From assembly GCF_004168585.1 (NCBI RefSeq), contig NZ_PGVH01000047.1:1-64000 (forward strand): 64,000 nucleotides of DNA, read 5' to 3'. This stretch comes from Shewanella sp. OPT22 (GTDB lineage Bacteria > Pseudomonadota > Gammaproteobacteria > Enterobacterales > Shewanellaceae). Positions 1 to 9,540 of the stretch are shown piece after piece (positions within the stretch are counted from its first letter, which is position 1; every line of letters begins with the position of its first letter). A program made the translations under genes and the position numbers. The notes under the pieces were generated by a model. It made no database searches. It was not told the origin of the DNA and worked only from the letters and a program-made list of their open reading frames with translations.

Positions 1-20
1 TTTGGAAAAATCAGGCATAA

Positions 21-53
21 AAAATCGGCTACAACAAGGTTGTAACCGATTAT
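21..53 (-). terminator. Rho-independent terminator downstream of the isocitrate dehydrogenase gene
   Basis: Read on the minus strand, two six-base arms plus a G-U wobble and a second pairing block (AATCGG/CCGATT with GTTGTA/TACAAC inside) form a strong hairpin followed directly by a T run. It lies about 80 bases past the stop of the minus-strand dehydrogenase gene, the expected place. A second inverted pair (GATCGTT/AACGATC, about 66-93) lies between it and the gene. Confidence 0.7.
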
Positions 54-133
54 GAAGCTTCTCAATGATCGTTCAAGTGTCTTAAACGATCGGCATTAAG
101 CATATAAACTGGGCTTTTTAATTTCAGTCTGAC

Positions 134-1141
134 TTACAGTCTTTCTAAAACAGCATCAGTGAAGTCAGTAGTACCATGAGTACCACCTAAATCACGAGTT
201 GTACGGTCACCAGATTCAATGACGTCAGCAACAGCACTACGGATTTTGTCTGCTTTATCAGCCATGCCTAAATGCTCAAGCATTTGGATAGAAGCTAAGA
301 TGACGGATGTTGGGTTTGCTAAGTTTTTACCTGCAATATCAGGAGCACTGCCGTGAACGGCTTCAAAGATAGCAGCATCCTTACCAATGTTAGCACCAGG
401 AGCCATACCTAAACCACCAACAAGGCCAGCGCATAAATCAGAAAGGATATCGCCGAATAAGTTCGTTGTAACAATCACATCGAAATTCTCGGGATTCATC
501 ACTAATTTCATGCATGTTGCATCAACGATCATTTCTTCAGTTTCGATATCAGAGTAACGCTCACCCACTTCTCTAGCAACTTTAAGAAATAAGCCAGAAG
601 TTGACTTCATGATATTTGCTTTATGAACAATCGTAACTTTTTTACGGTTTTCATTGCGAGCAAGTTCATAGGCGAAAACAGCAATTTTTTCTGCGCCTTC
701 ACGAGTGATGATACTTGTTGCTTCAGCTGTACAGCCGTCTTCAGACACTTTTTGCCCAAGACCTGAGTACATGCCCTCAGTGTTTTCACGTACCGTGATG
801 ATATCAATATCTTCATAACGCGCTTGAGTACCTTTTAAAGAAAGTACTGGGCGCACGTTTGCATAAAGTGAAAACTTCTTACGAAGCGTTACGTTAATAG
901 AAGTAAAGCCACCACCAACTGGAGTCGTTAAAGGCCCTTTAAGAGTGATTTTGTTTTTTTCTATTAAATCAAGTGTTTGTTGTGGTAGTAGCTCATCGTG
1001 CTTTTCAAGTGCAACTAAACCAGCATCTGCAAACTCATATTCAAAGTCACAGCCAACTTTGTCTAAAATTTTTAAAGCTGAATCAATAATGCTAGGGCCA
1101 ATTCCATCACCTGGAATTACGGTAATCGTACGTTTTGACAT
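134..1141 (-). CDS. idh: NAD-dependent isocitrate dehydrogenase (isocitrate/isopropylmalate dehydrogenase family)
   Basis: Oxidatively decarboxylates isocitrate to 2-oxoglutarate in the cytoplasm. The 335-residue length fits the short, NAD-linked type rather than the E. coli-like NADP enzyme of about 416 residues. The N-terminus has the family GDGIGPSI loop. A substrate-binding segment NVTLRKKFSLYANVRP is followed by TVRENTEGMYSG. The cofactor region reads HGSAPDIAGKN, with Asp268 and Ile269 where NADP enzymes carry Lys and Tyr, so NAD use is expected from known family specificity rules. The ATG start has the family N-terminus immediately after it. It is a single gene with its own terminator. 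Tartrate or homoisocitrate dehydrogenase are related alternatives but less likely given the motifs. Confidence 0.9.
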   Translation of the reverse strand: MSKRTITVIPGDGIGPSIIDSALKILDKVGCDFEYEFADAGLVALEKHDELLPQQTLDLIEKNKITLKGPLTTPVGGGFTSINVTLRKKFSLYANVRPVLSLKGTQARYEDIDIITVRENTEGMYSGLGQKVSEDGCTAEATSIITREGAEKIAVFAYELARNENRKKVTIVHKANIMKSTSGLFLKVAREVGERYSDIETEEMIVDATCMKLVMNPENFDVIVTTNLFGDILSDLCAGLVGGLGMAPGANIGKDAAIFEAVHGSAPDIAGKNLANPTSVILASIQMLEHLGMADKADKIRSAVADVIESGDRTTRDLGGTHGTTDFTDAVLERL

Positions 1142-1432
1142 TTAAAATCCTTGGACAACGTTGTCGTTACTACTTTTATGCTCAATATCGACCCCATATT
1201 TTTATCTGTATCTCTACTGAGCTTGTACCTGAGGTATGACCACGTATTGTAAACAAATTTCACATTTTTATACAGAGGATAGTGAGCAAGATCGAATAAT
1301 TAATGATTTATTTGAAGTTTGTTTGCGGTCTATCAAAGGCTATAAAGGTAAACAAAGCTTAATGCAATTCACTTGTTTATTTAGTAAATATTATTGAAAC
1401 TGAATTTGTATAAGAAAATTAAAGGTTTACTT

Positions 1433-2725
1433 ATGCCATTATTTATAGCTCCGCAATCAATTGTAGGTACATTAAAATGGGACTCTCAAGGCAGTAGTAG
1501 AAGCTCTAAAGTGTTAGAGATGGATAACTCTATAAAAACTCAAGTTAAAGACGCTTTAGCGAGAGCGAAAAGAGATGGTGATACTCATACTACTTTAGAG
1601 CTCTCATTCTCGTGTAAGACTAATACTACAACTAAAAGTAAGGTATATAAGATTACCTTCGAAAATCAAGCTAATGGCTCGATTCGAGTTAGACGAGTTG
1701 GATTCAAAGCTTTTATCGCTCGAATGTTTTGCTTTGGTGGGAAGTTATCTCATCAAATGTCAGAACAATTACATAGCTATTGTTACCCTGAATCTAATAG
1801 AAGGATTGTTGAGCATCAATGCAATAGTTCAGACGCCTCAGTTTGTGGTGGTGCACAGTCGGAGAAGTTGGAAATAAATGATGTATCAAGAGAAAACTGG
1901 GTAAAAGGAAGCGTTGCTGAACGGCAAGCATATTTGCATAAATTGCTTTTAGCCCCCCCTAAAGCAAAGATTACTCCTAGAGATTTGCTTGAACAAAAAA
2001 CAACCCCATTGCTTCCGGAAAATATGCAAGTACAACCCTTTCACTTTGAATTTTTGTTATCAGAAAAAGAAGACGATGGTAAAACTTCATTATGCGATAG
2101 ATTCTTGTATTTAGGTTTATTATTAGGACTTCCGACTTCAGACATCATTGCGAGAATTAAAGCTGGCAGGTTTAAATCTGATGATAATAATGGGGTTATG
2201 CTTGACATTCTTACCTGCGCAATAGAAAAAAAATTAAATTGTGCTGAATTTTTTTACATTTTAAAATTAAGTGGAAAGCGAAGTTTTCATGTGCAACGAG
2301 CTATTGATAGGCTTGGCATCGACTTTAAATTATCATCTCCAGACACATTCAAAGGAAACCTTCCAATATTTAGAAGAAACACGTCGTCAATTGAGCTAAG
2401 TAAGTTGGTCTCTGTAGAAATAAAAGATGAAAGAAATCGTCGAGAGCATATTAATGTACTCGAAATATTGAAACCTTGGGCAAAATCAATTGCGGCTGCA
2501 TGGGGGATTTCAGATCGAAAAGCGCAGTATTTAAAGGAAGAATCAGAAAATAATGATTATCTACTCTTAGCACTTATACTCAATGAAATTGAAAATCACA
2601 CATATGACTTTTCCTGGGAAAAGTTAAGAGCAGTTATACAGGACCATCACTTTTTGAAAGGCAACAAAAAGTTGCTTAAAGCTCTTGATGCTATGTGTAA
2701 GGAAGTCGCAAACCCTTTGGATTAA
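1433..2725 (+). CDS. Unknown protein with two death-domain-like segments (candidate effector)
   Basis: I do not recognise an orthologue. An ATG at 1433 is preferred to the upstream TTG at 1394 because AAAGG lies eight bases before it; this gives 430 residues. The N-terminal third is beta-rich (TLELSFSCK, KVYKITF) and ends in a basic, aromatic patch (FKAFIARMFCFGGK). Residues about 221-298 and 347-425 both follow the six-helix death-fold pattern: an aromatic/Leu-rich first helix with LGL or WGI, a short Ile-rich second helix, a LL.....I helix, an acidic/aromatic TLEELI-like stretch (in the second copy SWEKLRAVIQ), and a final basic helix. No signal peptide or membrane segment is visible. The gene stands alone after 290 AT-rich bases. 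Death folds mediate homotypic assembly in eukaryotic signalling; a role in host manipulation is an inference. Confidence 0.65.
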   Translation: MPLFIAPQSIVGTLKWDSQGSSRSSKVLEMDNSIKTQVKDALARAKRDGDTHTTLELSFSCKTNTTTKSKVYKITFENQANGSIRVRRVGFKAFIARMFCFGGKLSHQMSEQLHSYCYPESNRRIVEHQCNSSDASVCGGAQSEKLEINDVSRENWVKGSVAERQAYLHKLLLAPPKAKITPRDLLEQKTTPLLPENMQVQPFHFEFLLSEKEDDGKTSLCDRFLYLGLLLGLPTSDIIARIKAGRFKSDDNNGVMLDILTCAIEKKLNCAEFFYILKLSGKRSFHVQRAIDRLGIDFKLSSPDTFKGNLPIFRRNTSSIELSKLVSVEIKDERNRREHINVLEILKPWAKSIAAAWGISDRKAQYLKEESENNDYLLLALILNEIENHTYDFSWEKLRAVIQDHHFLKGNKKLLKALDAMCKEVANPLD

Positions 2726-2823
2726 ATTAACTTACAAAATACAGTCAACTTCATCATTACTTCTATATAGCTGAATATGTATAATCACCTGACACAACAT
2801 GGATAACTATAAGAGAGGATAAG

Positions 2824-5610
2824 GTGAAGCTCACTAGTCTTGCTGCTGTGATATTAGTCTCAGCGTCCATTACTGCAGCGCCTTCAACCCAAGCTGCCAA
2901 GCCAATTTCTTTAACTGACATCATGCACTTCGAATCGCTAAAAAGACCTGTTATTGCAGATAATGGTATTACTTTAGCTGTTGAAGCGGCACCAGATCGT
3001 GGTGACAGTAAAGTGATTGTTAAGCTATTAAATAGCAAAAAGACGTTCGATATAAAAGATGCAGCTAAACCAAAAGTTAGCGCTGATGGTCGTTTTGTCG
3101 CAATGGTTAAAAGTGTACCACTGTTAGACTCTGAAAAAGCGAGTAAAAAAGAAAAGAAAAAGCTAAAAACTGGTCTAATTTTGCTTGATACTCAAACGGG
3201 TGAGCAAAGCACTTTTGAAAAAGTAAAATCATTCGCTTTTAATAAAACCGGCAGCCATCTTGTCATTCAATTTGATAGCCCAGTTAAGCAAGGTAAGAAA
3301 GCGGATAAGAGTGACAAAGAAAAAGCGAAATCAGACATAAAAGTGGATCAGTTTGATAAAGGCTTTCCTGTTCGTTTAATTTCTCTATCGAACAAATCAG
3401 AAAAAAACTTTAAACAGGTTACTAACTATCATTTTAGTGAAAATGGTGCAGAGTTCGTTGTTGCTGAAAATGATATTAAATCAGCTTCTCACCAACTTAG
3501 TTTTATCGATTTATCTACAGATAAATCAAATGAAATCTTCTCATCAGACACTATGCAAATCGGCGAAACAGCCGTTGCAAATAACGGTGAATGGTTGGCT
3601 TATACTACAGGGCTGGCAGAAGATACGCCTTATGGCCGCGAGTATCACCTGAATCTATTTGATTTAAAAACTCAGCGAGCGAGCAAGATTGCTAACTCTA
3701 ATGAGTGGAAGCTAAACCGTTACTCTAAACTGAATTTCTCTAAAAATAGTGAGCAACTTTTATTTGGGCGTGTGCCAGAGGTTAGCCAACAACTTTCTGT
3801 TCCTAAAGTGAAGGATACGAATGATCTTTATAGTGAAGACGTTATTACTGGGCAGAAGAACCTAAGAGTTTGGAATGGTGAAGACCCACTCATCAAGCCA
3901 AACGAAGTAAAGCAGTATAAAAAAGAGCTTAAGAGAACTTATTTAGCAAGTTTGAACCTAGAGTCTCAGAACGTTATTCAGCTAGCAGATCTTAATGTCC
4001 CTGAAGTTACGGTTACCGATTCTTCTGATATCGCAATCGGGCAATCAAATCTTCCGTATCGTAAAATGATCACATGGGCAGGCTTTTATCGAGATGTTTA
4101 TCTGGTAAATAAAAGTACGGGTAAAAAGAGCAGAGTACTGACCCAATATCCAACCTACTGGAAACCAAGTTTGTCACCGAATGGCCAATACATGGCTTAT
4201 TATCGTCAAGGTCAAATCTATCTTTATGATGCTGCAAACAAAGCTCGTAAAAACGTAACTGAAAAGCTAGGCGTAGGCTTTGCAAATGAAGATCATGATT
4301 ATCCATCTGCTGCACCGGGTTATGGTTTTGGGCCTTGGGTAAAAGGTGAAAATTCAGTATTAGTTTACGATAAATATGACGTTTGGAAGCTGGATGCAGA
4401 AAGTGGAAAAATGACTAACCTGACCAAAGGTCAAGGACGTAAGCATGGTGTTCAGTATCGTGTAACGGGTTTACCCAAAAAAGATGAAGCTGTACAGCTA
4501 GCTGCAAATGAGCCAGTACTTTTAAAAGGTTATAACGAGCGCACTAAATCCGATGATTTTTATCGTTTAAATTTAGCTGGTGGCGTTAAGCAATTGACCT
4601 CTGAACCAGTCAAAATTAAAGTGCTTGCTAGAGCAAAAGATGCAAATACTCTAGTGTACTCAAAAGAGCGTTACGACTTATTCCCAGATCTATATACCTC
4701 TAACTATCTGGAGCCACAGCAAGCGACTCAACAGACATTTTTAAATAAACAGACTAAAGCGTTTGATTGGGGACAAGCAGAATTAGTGCATTGGACCAAT
4801 GGTGACGGAAAACCTCTAGACGGTGTGTTAATCAAGCCTGCTAACTACAAGCAAGGACAGCGTTTACCTGTCTTAGTCTATTACTATCGTTTTATGAGTC
4901 AGCGTTTGCATGCTTTCCCACAAATGAAAATTAACCATCGTCCTAATTTTGAATGGTATGTAGAAAACGGCTATGCGGTCTTTTTACCGGATATCCGTTT
5001 TGAAGTTGGGTACCCAGGACCATCATCAGTGCAAGCACTTGTTTCTGGTGTACAGCATCTAATCAATCTTGGTATTGCAGATCCTAAAGCCATTGGTATT
5101 CAAGGCCATTCTTGGAGTGGTTATCAAACTGCTTATGCCGTTACTCAGACCAATATTTTTAAAGCTGCAGTCGCCGGAGCACCCGTATCGAATATGACAA
5201 GTGCTTACAGTGGTATTCGCCATGGCAGTGGTTTAGCCCGTCAGTTCCAATATGAAACAGGCCAGAGCCGTATTGGTGAAAGTTTATTTGATGCGCCACA
5301 AAAGTACATCGAGAACTCTCCGGTTTTCTATGCTGAACGTATTCACACACCAATGATGATTATGTTTGGTGATAGAGATGATGCGGTACCATGGGAGCAA
5401 GGTATTGAGCTTTATTTAGCGATGCGCCGTGCAGGTAAAGATGTTGTGTTCTTGCAATATCAAGATGAACCTCATCACTTGAAAAAGTATCCAAACAAAC
5501 TGGATTACACCATTAAGATGAAGCAATACTTTGACCATTATTTAAAAGGAGCGCCTGCACCTAAATGGTTGACTAAAGGTGAAGCGTATTACGAATATAA
5601 GAAAGACTAA
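2824..5610 (+). CDS. Periplasmic S9-family prolyl oligopeptidase-type serine peptidase
   Basis: Secreted peptidase with a short signal peptide ending near AAPSTQA, an N-terminal WD40-like/beta-propeller region (about residues 40-650), and a C-terminal alpha/beta hydrolase domain (about 660-920). The nucleophile region is GHSWSGYQ, with Ser763 as the likely catalytic residue; the usual GHSWGG has Ser instead of the first Gly after Trp. The acid is Asp852 in GDRDDAVPW and the base His884 or His885 in DEPHHLKK. The GTG start follows GAGGATAAG. A Lys-rich low-complexity insertion (about residues 98-115 and 155-175) sits in the propeller. Such peptidases trim short peptides. A strong bidirectional terminator follows, so it is monocistronic. 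Confidence 0.85.
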   Translation: MKLTSLAAVILVSASITAAPSTQAAKPISLTDIMHFESLKRPVIADNGITLAVEAAPDRGDSKVIVKLLNSKKTFDIKDAAKPKVSADGRFVAMVKSVPLLDSEKASKKEKKKLKTGLILLDTQTGEQSTFEKVKSFAFNKTGSHLVIQFDSPVKQGKKADKSDKEKAKSDIKVDQFDKGFPVRLISLSNKSEKNFKQVTNYHFSENGAEFVVAENDIKSASHQLSFIDLSTDKSNEIFSSDTMQIGETAVANNGEWLAYTTGLAEDTPYGREYHLNLFDLKTQRASKIANSNEWKLNRYSKLNFSKNSEQLLFGRVPEVSQQLSVPKVKDTNDLYSEDVITGQKNLRVWNGEDPLIKPNEVKQYKKELKRTYLASLNLESQNVIQLADLNVPEVTVTDSSDIAIGQSNLPYRKMITWAGFYRDVYLVNKSTGKKSRVLTQYPTYWKPSLSPNGQYMAYYRQGQIYLYDAANKARKNVTEKLGVGFANEDHDYPSAAPGYGFGPWVKGENSVLVYDKYDVWKLDAESGKMTNLTKGQGRKHGVQYRVTGLPKKDEAVQLAANEPVLLKGYNERTKSDDFYRLNLAGGVKQLTSEPVKIKVLARAKDANTLVYSKERYDLFPDLYTSNYLEPQQATQQTFLNKQTKAFDWGQAELVHWTNGDGKPLDGVLIKPANYKQGQRLPVLVYYYRFMSQRLHAFPQMKINHRPNFEWYVENGYAVFLPDIRFEVGYPGPSSVQALVSGVQHLINLGIADPKAIGIQGHSWSGYQTAYAVTQTNIFKAAVAGAPVSNMTSAYSGIRHGSGLARQFQYETGQSRIGESLFDAPQKYIENSPVFYAERIHTPMMIMFGDRDDAVPWEQGIELYLAMRRAGKDVVFLQYQDEPHHLKKYPNKLDYTIKMKQYFDHYLKGAPAPKWLTKGEAYYEYKKD

Positions 5611-5632
5611 TTTCTTTATTTGTGAAGGAATC

Positions 5633-5662
5633 AATAAGGCTCAGAGTGTTCTGAGCCTTATT
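5633..5662. terminator. Bidirectional terminator between convergent genes
   Basis: A perfect 13-base stem, AATAAGGCTCAGA pairing with TCTGAGCCTTATT around a GTGT loop, lies between the stops of the peptidase gene and the convergent secreted-protein gene. The ends of the stem are A/T-rich, and further T-rich sequence lies on either side, so it could serve both transcripts. Confidence 0.75.
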
Positions 5663-5683
5663 GCTATTTATTGCTTCAATATT

Positions 5684-6289
5684 TTATTTTTCGTTGAAGT
5701 TATTAGCTTGATTAGAAAGAGCTCTAAAAGCAGCCCCGATTAATATTGAATCAGGAAGCGTTTTAGATATTGCAAAGTTCATTTTATAATAGCCTGACTT
5801 TAACGGGTAAGTCGTAAAAGAACCATCTTTGTTAAAAGGACTGTGATTAACTATTTCACATGTTTGTCCAGTACCAGCAATCTCCCCTACGCACTGATTA
5901 GAAATATGAAGTTTCACAGAACCTTTAGCTGGGTAAGCATTAGCATCTGAATTATCCCCAGTAAATTCACCATACATAATATTTCCATCATCGAGTAGAA
6001 CTTGAGTAGAAGCTATTGACATAGATTCTATTTTTGTAGAAATACCTTCTGGAACATGAATGATCACATATACATTTTTGGTGTTTTTGGATACATCTGG
6101 CAGTAATACCGGATTTAGGGATTCTTGTTGAGGTGAAAACTTAAGATCTTTAGGAATTTCAATTCTGTAAGGAGAGTCTGATGTACCACTACCAGTTGCT
6201 GTAATAATTGATGTTGCTTGTGCACCTGCAGATAAAAAAATAAGGCTAGCTAAGCATAATGATGAAGCTAATGATTTTACAAATTTCAT
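5684..6289 (-). CDS. Small secreted protein of unknown function
   Basis: A 201-residue protein with a clear Sec signal peptide: a basic start (MKFVK), a hydrophobic core, and a cleavage site around AGAQA-TS near residue 25. The mature part is predicted to be mostly beta strand, with two cysteines (NQCVGEIAGTGQTCEI) close enough to form a disulfide. I recognise no family. The gene is downstream of plsY on the same strand with about 90 bases between them. That gap has a short inverted repeat (CTATTCT/AGAATAG, 6302-6320), so separate transcription is plausible. It may be an envelope or secreted factor; no function can be assigned. Confidence 0.7.
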   Translation of the reverse strand: MKFVKSLASSLCLASLIFLSAGAQATSIITATGSGTSDSPYRIEIPKDLKFSPQQESLNPVLLPDVSKNTKNVYVIIHVPEGISTKIESMSIASTQVLLDDGNIMYGEFTGDNSDANAYPAKGSVKLHISNQCVGEIAGTGQTCEIVNHSPFNKDGSFTTYPLKSGYYKMNFAISKTLPDSILIGAAFRALSNQANNFNEK

Positions 6290-6380
6290 ATAGGGCTATT
6301 CCTATTCTTTAAGAGAATAGTTTCTGAGTATAGTCAAATACGAAAGGGTTGTTATATTAAGTTTTATTAATGGTTTTGGA

Positions 6381-6998
6381 TTATCTATTTTTCTTTAACT
6401 TATTTTTTAGCGTAAATCGTGACTCGGTACCGTTTAATAAACGGATAATATTGTCTTTATGCCGAATAAATATAAGTAAGCTCAACATAGATACTGGAAT
6501 GGTAAATCTATCATCAAGCATAGAGGTCAAAATTGGAGCAAGTAAGGCTGCAGTTAAAGAGGCTACAGAAGAATAGCGAGTGATTAATATCATAACTAAC
6601 CAAGCAGCCATTAAGTAGAGCGCTAAATATTCTCCAATCGGTGCCATTGCACCAAAAGCTGTGGCAACTCCTTTTCCACCTTTAAAATCGAAAAAGATAG
6701 GGAAAATATGCCCAAGACACGCAGCAACAGCAACTAATCCTAATGATATGGAATCAATGTTGAGCTTGTAGCCGATGTATGTTGGCAAGGCCCCCTTCAG
6801 CATATCGCAAAACAAAACCATAGCAGCAGAGCTTGCTCCACCTATGCGTAAAACATTGGTAGCACCAGGATTGCCTGAGCCTTGCGTTCTAGGGTCCGGC
6901 AGACCTTTTAAGCGGCATACCAATACTGCAGATGATATTGAGCCTAGAAGATAGGCTGCAATAAGCATGCATAGAGTTACGGCGATTACACTCAACAT
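6381..6998 (-). CDS. plsY: Glycerol-3-phosphate acyltransferase PlsY
   Basis: Inner-membrane enzyme that moves an acyl group from acyl-phosphate to glycerol-3-phosphate, the first step of phospholipid synthesis. The three family motifs are visible: [12 protein letters not shown] near residue 40, [18 protein letters not shown] near residue 100, and a C-terminal [12 protein letters not shown]. About five hydrophobic segments fit the known topology. Its 205-residue length is normal. It is transcribed away from folB, the arrangement common in gammaproteobacteria, and the divergent spacer of 284 bases should hold both promoters. Confidence 0.95.
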   Translation of the reverse strand: MLSVIAVTLCMLIAAYLLGSISSAVLVCRLKGLPDPRTQGSGNPGATNVLRIGGASSAAMVLFCDMLKGALPTYIGYKLNIDSISLGLVAVAACLGHIFPIFFDFKGGKGVATAFGAMAPIGEYLALYLMAAWLVMILITRYSSVASLTAALLAPILTSMLDDRFTIPVSMLSLLIFIRHKDNIIRLLNGTESRFTLKNKLKKNR

Positions 6999-7282
6999 GG
7001 TTTCCTTACGCTTGTTAATGTATTATCACGCCACAAAATGTGGTGAAGTTTCGCTGCTGACGATGAATTTGCAAAATTAAGCTCATTTTTACGACTAAAA
7101 AGCATTTTATTCTGTTTTAACACCATTTGGCTCATTATCCTACTCGTGTTTTTAATGAGTAGAAAGCACAAAATGGTTTTTCTATAAAGAGCAATAAAAT
7201 AGCAATTATTTTTAATAAACGGCAGCAGTATAACTAAAAATATCCAGATGTCTTATTAGACCTCTGTATAGAAGGAGTTTTA

Positions 7283-7639
7283 ATGGATAAAGTCTTTATA
7301 AATCAATTGAAGGTTGATACCGTTATCGGTGTTTATGATTGGGAAAAAGAAATCCAACAAAGTTTATTTTTAGATTTAGAAATGGATTGGGACATTTCTC
7401 GTGCTGCAAAAAGCGATGACTATCAGCATGCACTCTGTTACGAAACTGTATCGAACCGTCTCATTGAGCTTGTTTCTGAAAAACCAATCGAGCTCATAGA
7501 AACAGTCGCTGAATTAGTTGCTCGCTGTTTACTCGACGAATTTCACGTATCTAAAGTAATGGTTACCGTAAACAAGCCTGGTGCAGTTAAGCAAGCTGCT
7601 AACGTTGGCGTAAGAATTATTCGTACTAAGAACTTGTAA
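7283..7639 (+). CDS. folB: Dihydroneopterin aldolase FolB
   Basis: Converts 7,8-dihydroneopterin to 6-hydroxymethyl-7,8-dihydropterin and glycolaldehyde in folate synthesis. The 118-residue length is typical. It begins MDKVFINQLKVDTVIGVYDWE, where the VIGVYDWE segment is the family signature holding the active-site Glu. The later TVAELVARCLLDEF and VTVNKPGAV segments match the T-fold. AAGGAG precedes the ATG at a good distance. The stop codon is followed within two bases by the start of folK, so the next pathway step is co-translated. Confidence 0.95.
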   Translation: MDKVFINQLKVDTVIGVYDWEKEIQQSLFLDLEMDWDISRAAKSDDYQHALCYETVSNRLIELVSEKPIELIETVAELVARCLLDEFHVSKVMVTVNKPGAVKQAANVGVRIIRTKNL

Positions 7640-7641
7640 TA

Positions 7642-8133
7642 ATGGCAAAGATTTATATCAGTGTTGGCAGTAATATTGAGCCTGAAAGTAATATTAGGCA
7701 AGGTGTTCAACAGTTACAGGCGTTATTTGAAGAGCTTGAAATATCTTCGATATATTTAAGTGAAGCTATTGGCTTTGATGGTGGCGATTTTTATAACTTT
7801 GTCATTGGAGCAGAAACTTCAGCTTCAATTGCCGATGTGAGCTTGGCACTTAGAGAAGTAGAAATAGCAAACGGGCGTCTGCCAAATGCAGTTAAGTTCA
7901 GTTCACGTACGCTCGATCTCGATTTACTACTTTATGATGATGTCATTTGCCAAGAGCCTGTGCGATTGCCGCGTTCAGAAATTGCATTTAATGCATTTGT
8001 TTTATGGCCACTTGCTGAGATTGCTCCCGATGTTATTCATCCAGAACTGAACGAGAGCATGTTGTCGCTATGGAACAAATACGACAAATCAGCGCAAGTT
8101 TTACGTCCGATAACGTTTAATTGGGACGATTAG
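7642..8133 (+). CDS. folK: 2-amino-4-hydroxy-6-hydroxymethyldihydropteridine pyrophosphokinase FolK
   Basis: Transfers pyrophosphate from ATP to 6-hydroxymethyl-7,8-dihydropterin, the step after FolB. Family features are the N-terminal [17 protein letters not shown], the [13 protein letters not shown] segment with the Mg-binding Asp pair, and [22 protein letters not shown]. The 163-residue length is normal. It starts two bases past folB and is followed closely by uppP, so folB-folK-uppP form one transcription unit. Confidence 0.95.
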   Translation: MAKIYISVGSNIEPESNIRQGVQQLQALFEELEISSIYLSEAIGFDGGDFYNFVIGAETSASIADVSLALREVEIANGRLPNAVKFSSRTLDLDLLLYDDVICQEPVRLPRSEIAFNAFVLWPLAEIAPDVIHPELNESMLSLWNKYDKSAQVLRPITFNWDD

Positions 8134-8140
8134 GATTTTT

Positions 8141-8944
8141 ATGGATACCTTTCAAGTTATTATTCTTGCTCTAATCCAAGGGCTTACCGAGTTTTTACCG
8201 ATTTCAAGTTCCGCGCACTTGATTCTTCCTGCACAGCTTCTTGGCTGGCAAGACCAAGGTTTATCGTTTGATATTGCGGTAAATACCGGTTCATTATTGG
8301 CAGTGATTATCTATTTTAGGAAAGAAGTCTGGCAATTATTAACGGCTTGGCTAACGAGTGTTTTTAAGCAAAAACATTCTGCAGACAGTAAATTAGCGTG
8401 GTGGATCATTTTAGCTACGATACCGGCTGTAGGTTTTGCTCTGCTGTTCAAAGATTATGTAGAAACCGTATTTCGCAGTATTGAAGTGATTGCTGCAACG
8501 ACCATCATTTTTGGTTTACTGCTATGGTGGGCTGACAAGCTCACACATAAAGATTTAACGGAATATCAAACAGGCTGGAAGAAAGCGTTAATTATCGGTA
8601 TTGCTCAAGCGCTTGCGATGATCCCAGGCACTTCACGATCTGGTGTAACCATCACAGCAGGTCTTGTCCTAGGATTGAGTCGACAAGCTGCGGCGCGATT
8701 TTCATTCTTAATGGCAATCCCTGTTGGCTTTGGCGCTGCTGTTTTCCAAGCGAAAGACTTTGCTGAAACCAGTCATGCGACTGATTGGCACGCATTAACC
8801 CTTGGCACTTCGGTATCATTTATTTCTGCTTATGTTTGCATTCACTACTTTTTAAAGCTCATCAGCCGAATGGGTATGACACCATTTGTTATTTATCGTT
8901 TGGTGTTAGGTGCAGTGTTATGCGGAGTTATTTGGGTAGGGTAG
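8141..8944 (+). CDS. uppP: Undecaprenyl-diphosphatase UppP (BacA)
   Basis: Integral membrane phosphatase that recycles undecaprenyl pyrophosphate to the monophosphate carrier for cell-wall synthesis; excess confers bacitracin resistance. The two catalytic regions are clear: [11 protein letters not shown] near the start and [14 protein letters not shown] in the middle. About seven to eight hydrophobic segments and 267 residues match the family. It starts seven bases after folK, so it belongs to that operon. A palindromic repeat follows the stop. Confidence 0.95.
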   Translation: MDTFQVIILALIQGLTEFLPISSSAHLILPAQLLGWQDQGLSFDIAVNTGSLLAVIIYFRKEVWQLLTAWLTSVFKQKHSADSKLAWWIILATIPAVGFALLFKDYVETVFRSIEVIAATTIIFGLLLWWADKLTHKDLTEYQTGWKKALIIGIAQALAMIPGTSRSGVTITAGLVLGLSRQAAARFSFLMAIPVGFGAAVFQAKDFAETSHATDWHALTLGTSVSFISAYVCIHYFLKLISRMGMTPFVIYRLVLGAVLCGVIWVG

Positions 8945-8952
8945 AGGTTATG

Positions 8953-8978
8953 GTGACAACACGGAATATTGTTGTCAC
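8953..8978. terminator. Possible terminator hairpin after uppP
   Basis: GTGACAAC at 8953-8960 pairs with GTTGTCAC at 8971-8978 around a ten-base loop, a few bases past the uppP stop. There is no T run directly behind it, so it may only stabilise the 3' end or belong to the adjacent repeat. Confidence 0.4.
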
Positions 8979-8981
8979 ACG

Positions 8982-9039
8982 AGGAACTGTCCCTAAATAC
9001 ACTACAGTGTAGTGTGGAAATTATTTAGGGACAGTTCCT
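8982..9039. repeat. 58-base near-perfect palindrome (MITE/REP-like element)
   Basis: Two 18-base arms, AGGAACTGTCCCTAAATA and its exact reverse complement, flank a 22-base centre. The centre contains its own small hairpin, CACTAC-AGT-GTAGTG (9000-9014). The whole unit lies between the converging uppP and lpp genes. The GGGACAGT-type arm resembles palindromes linked to REP-associated transposases in marine gammaproteobacteria, but that comparison is from memory. It could also act as a bidirectional terminator. Confidence 0.75.
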
Positions 9040-9053
9040 TAAAGCATGACATA

Positions 9054-9320
9054 TTACTTCTTATAACGAGTAGCCATGTTATCTAAACGGTCGTTAGCGC
9101 GCTTAGCTTCAGCGTGAGCATCCATCGCAGCTGCTTTTGAGTCGCGGCTGTTTGAGCTCAATTGGCCTTGATCTGATTTAAGAGAGTTAACTTCAGCAGT
9201 AAGTTGGTCAACTTTGTTGCCTAGGTTGTTAACGCTTTCTTGTAGGGCAGAAGTGTTTGCACAGCCACTTAAAAGAGCAGTAAGTGCAAGACCAGCGATT
9301 GTCAGTACTTTTTTGTTCAT
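9054..9320 (-). CDS. lpp: Lpp-type major outer-membrane lipoprotein
   Basis: An 88-residue lipoprotein with signal peptide and lipobox LLSGC (Cys about residue 20). The mature part is a heptad-patterned coiled coil (ALQESVNNLGNKVDQL and on), then an Ala-rich stretch, ending NMATRYKK. In E. coli Lpp the matching end is NMATKYRK, whose last Lys is linked to peptidoglycan; the terminal Lys here allows the same. The role would be to tether outer membrane to wall. It stands alone and converges on uppP. Confidence 0.85.
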   Translation of the reverse strand: MNKKVLTIAGLALTALLSGCANTSALQESVNNLGNKVDQLTAEVNSLKSDQGQLSSNSRDSKAAAMDAHAEAKRANDRLDNMATRYKK

Positions 9321-9540
9321 GGAAAAAATCCTTTACATGGAGGTTGGATTAAATGCTTCGATTACAAAAAGTTGCAATCGTAACGAACTAATTATGTCAT
9401 AAACAATCTAAGTTGCCATGATTTAATCAGATTGGCTAAAACTAAACCAATAAATGCTTGATTGCAAGCTAGCTTTTCGTTGTGATCTTATAATATCTAT
9501 TCTTTTAATATAATCTTAAATACTTTTACATTTCATTTTC

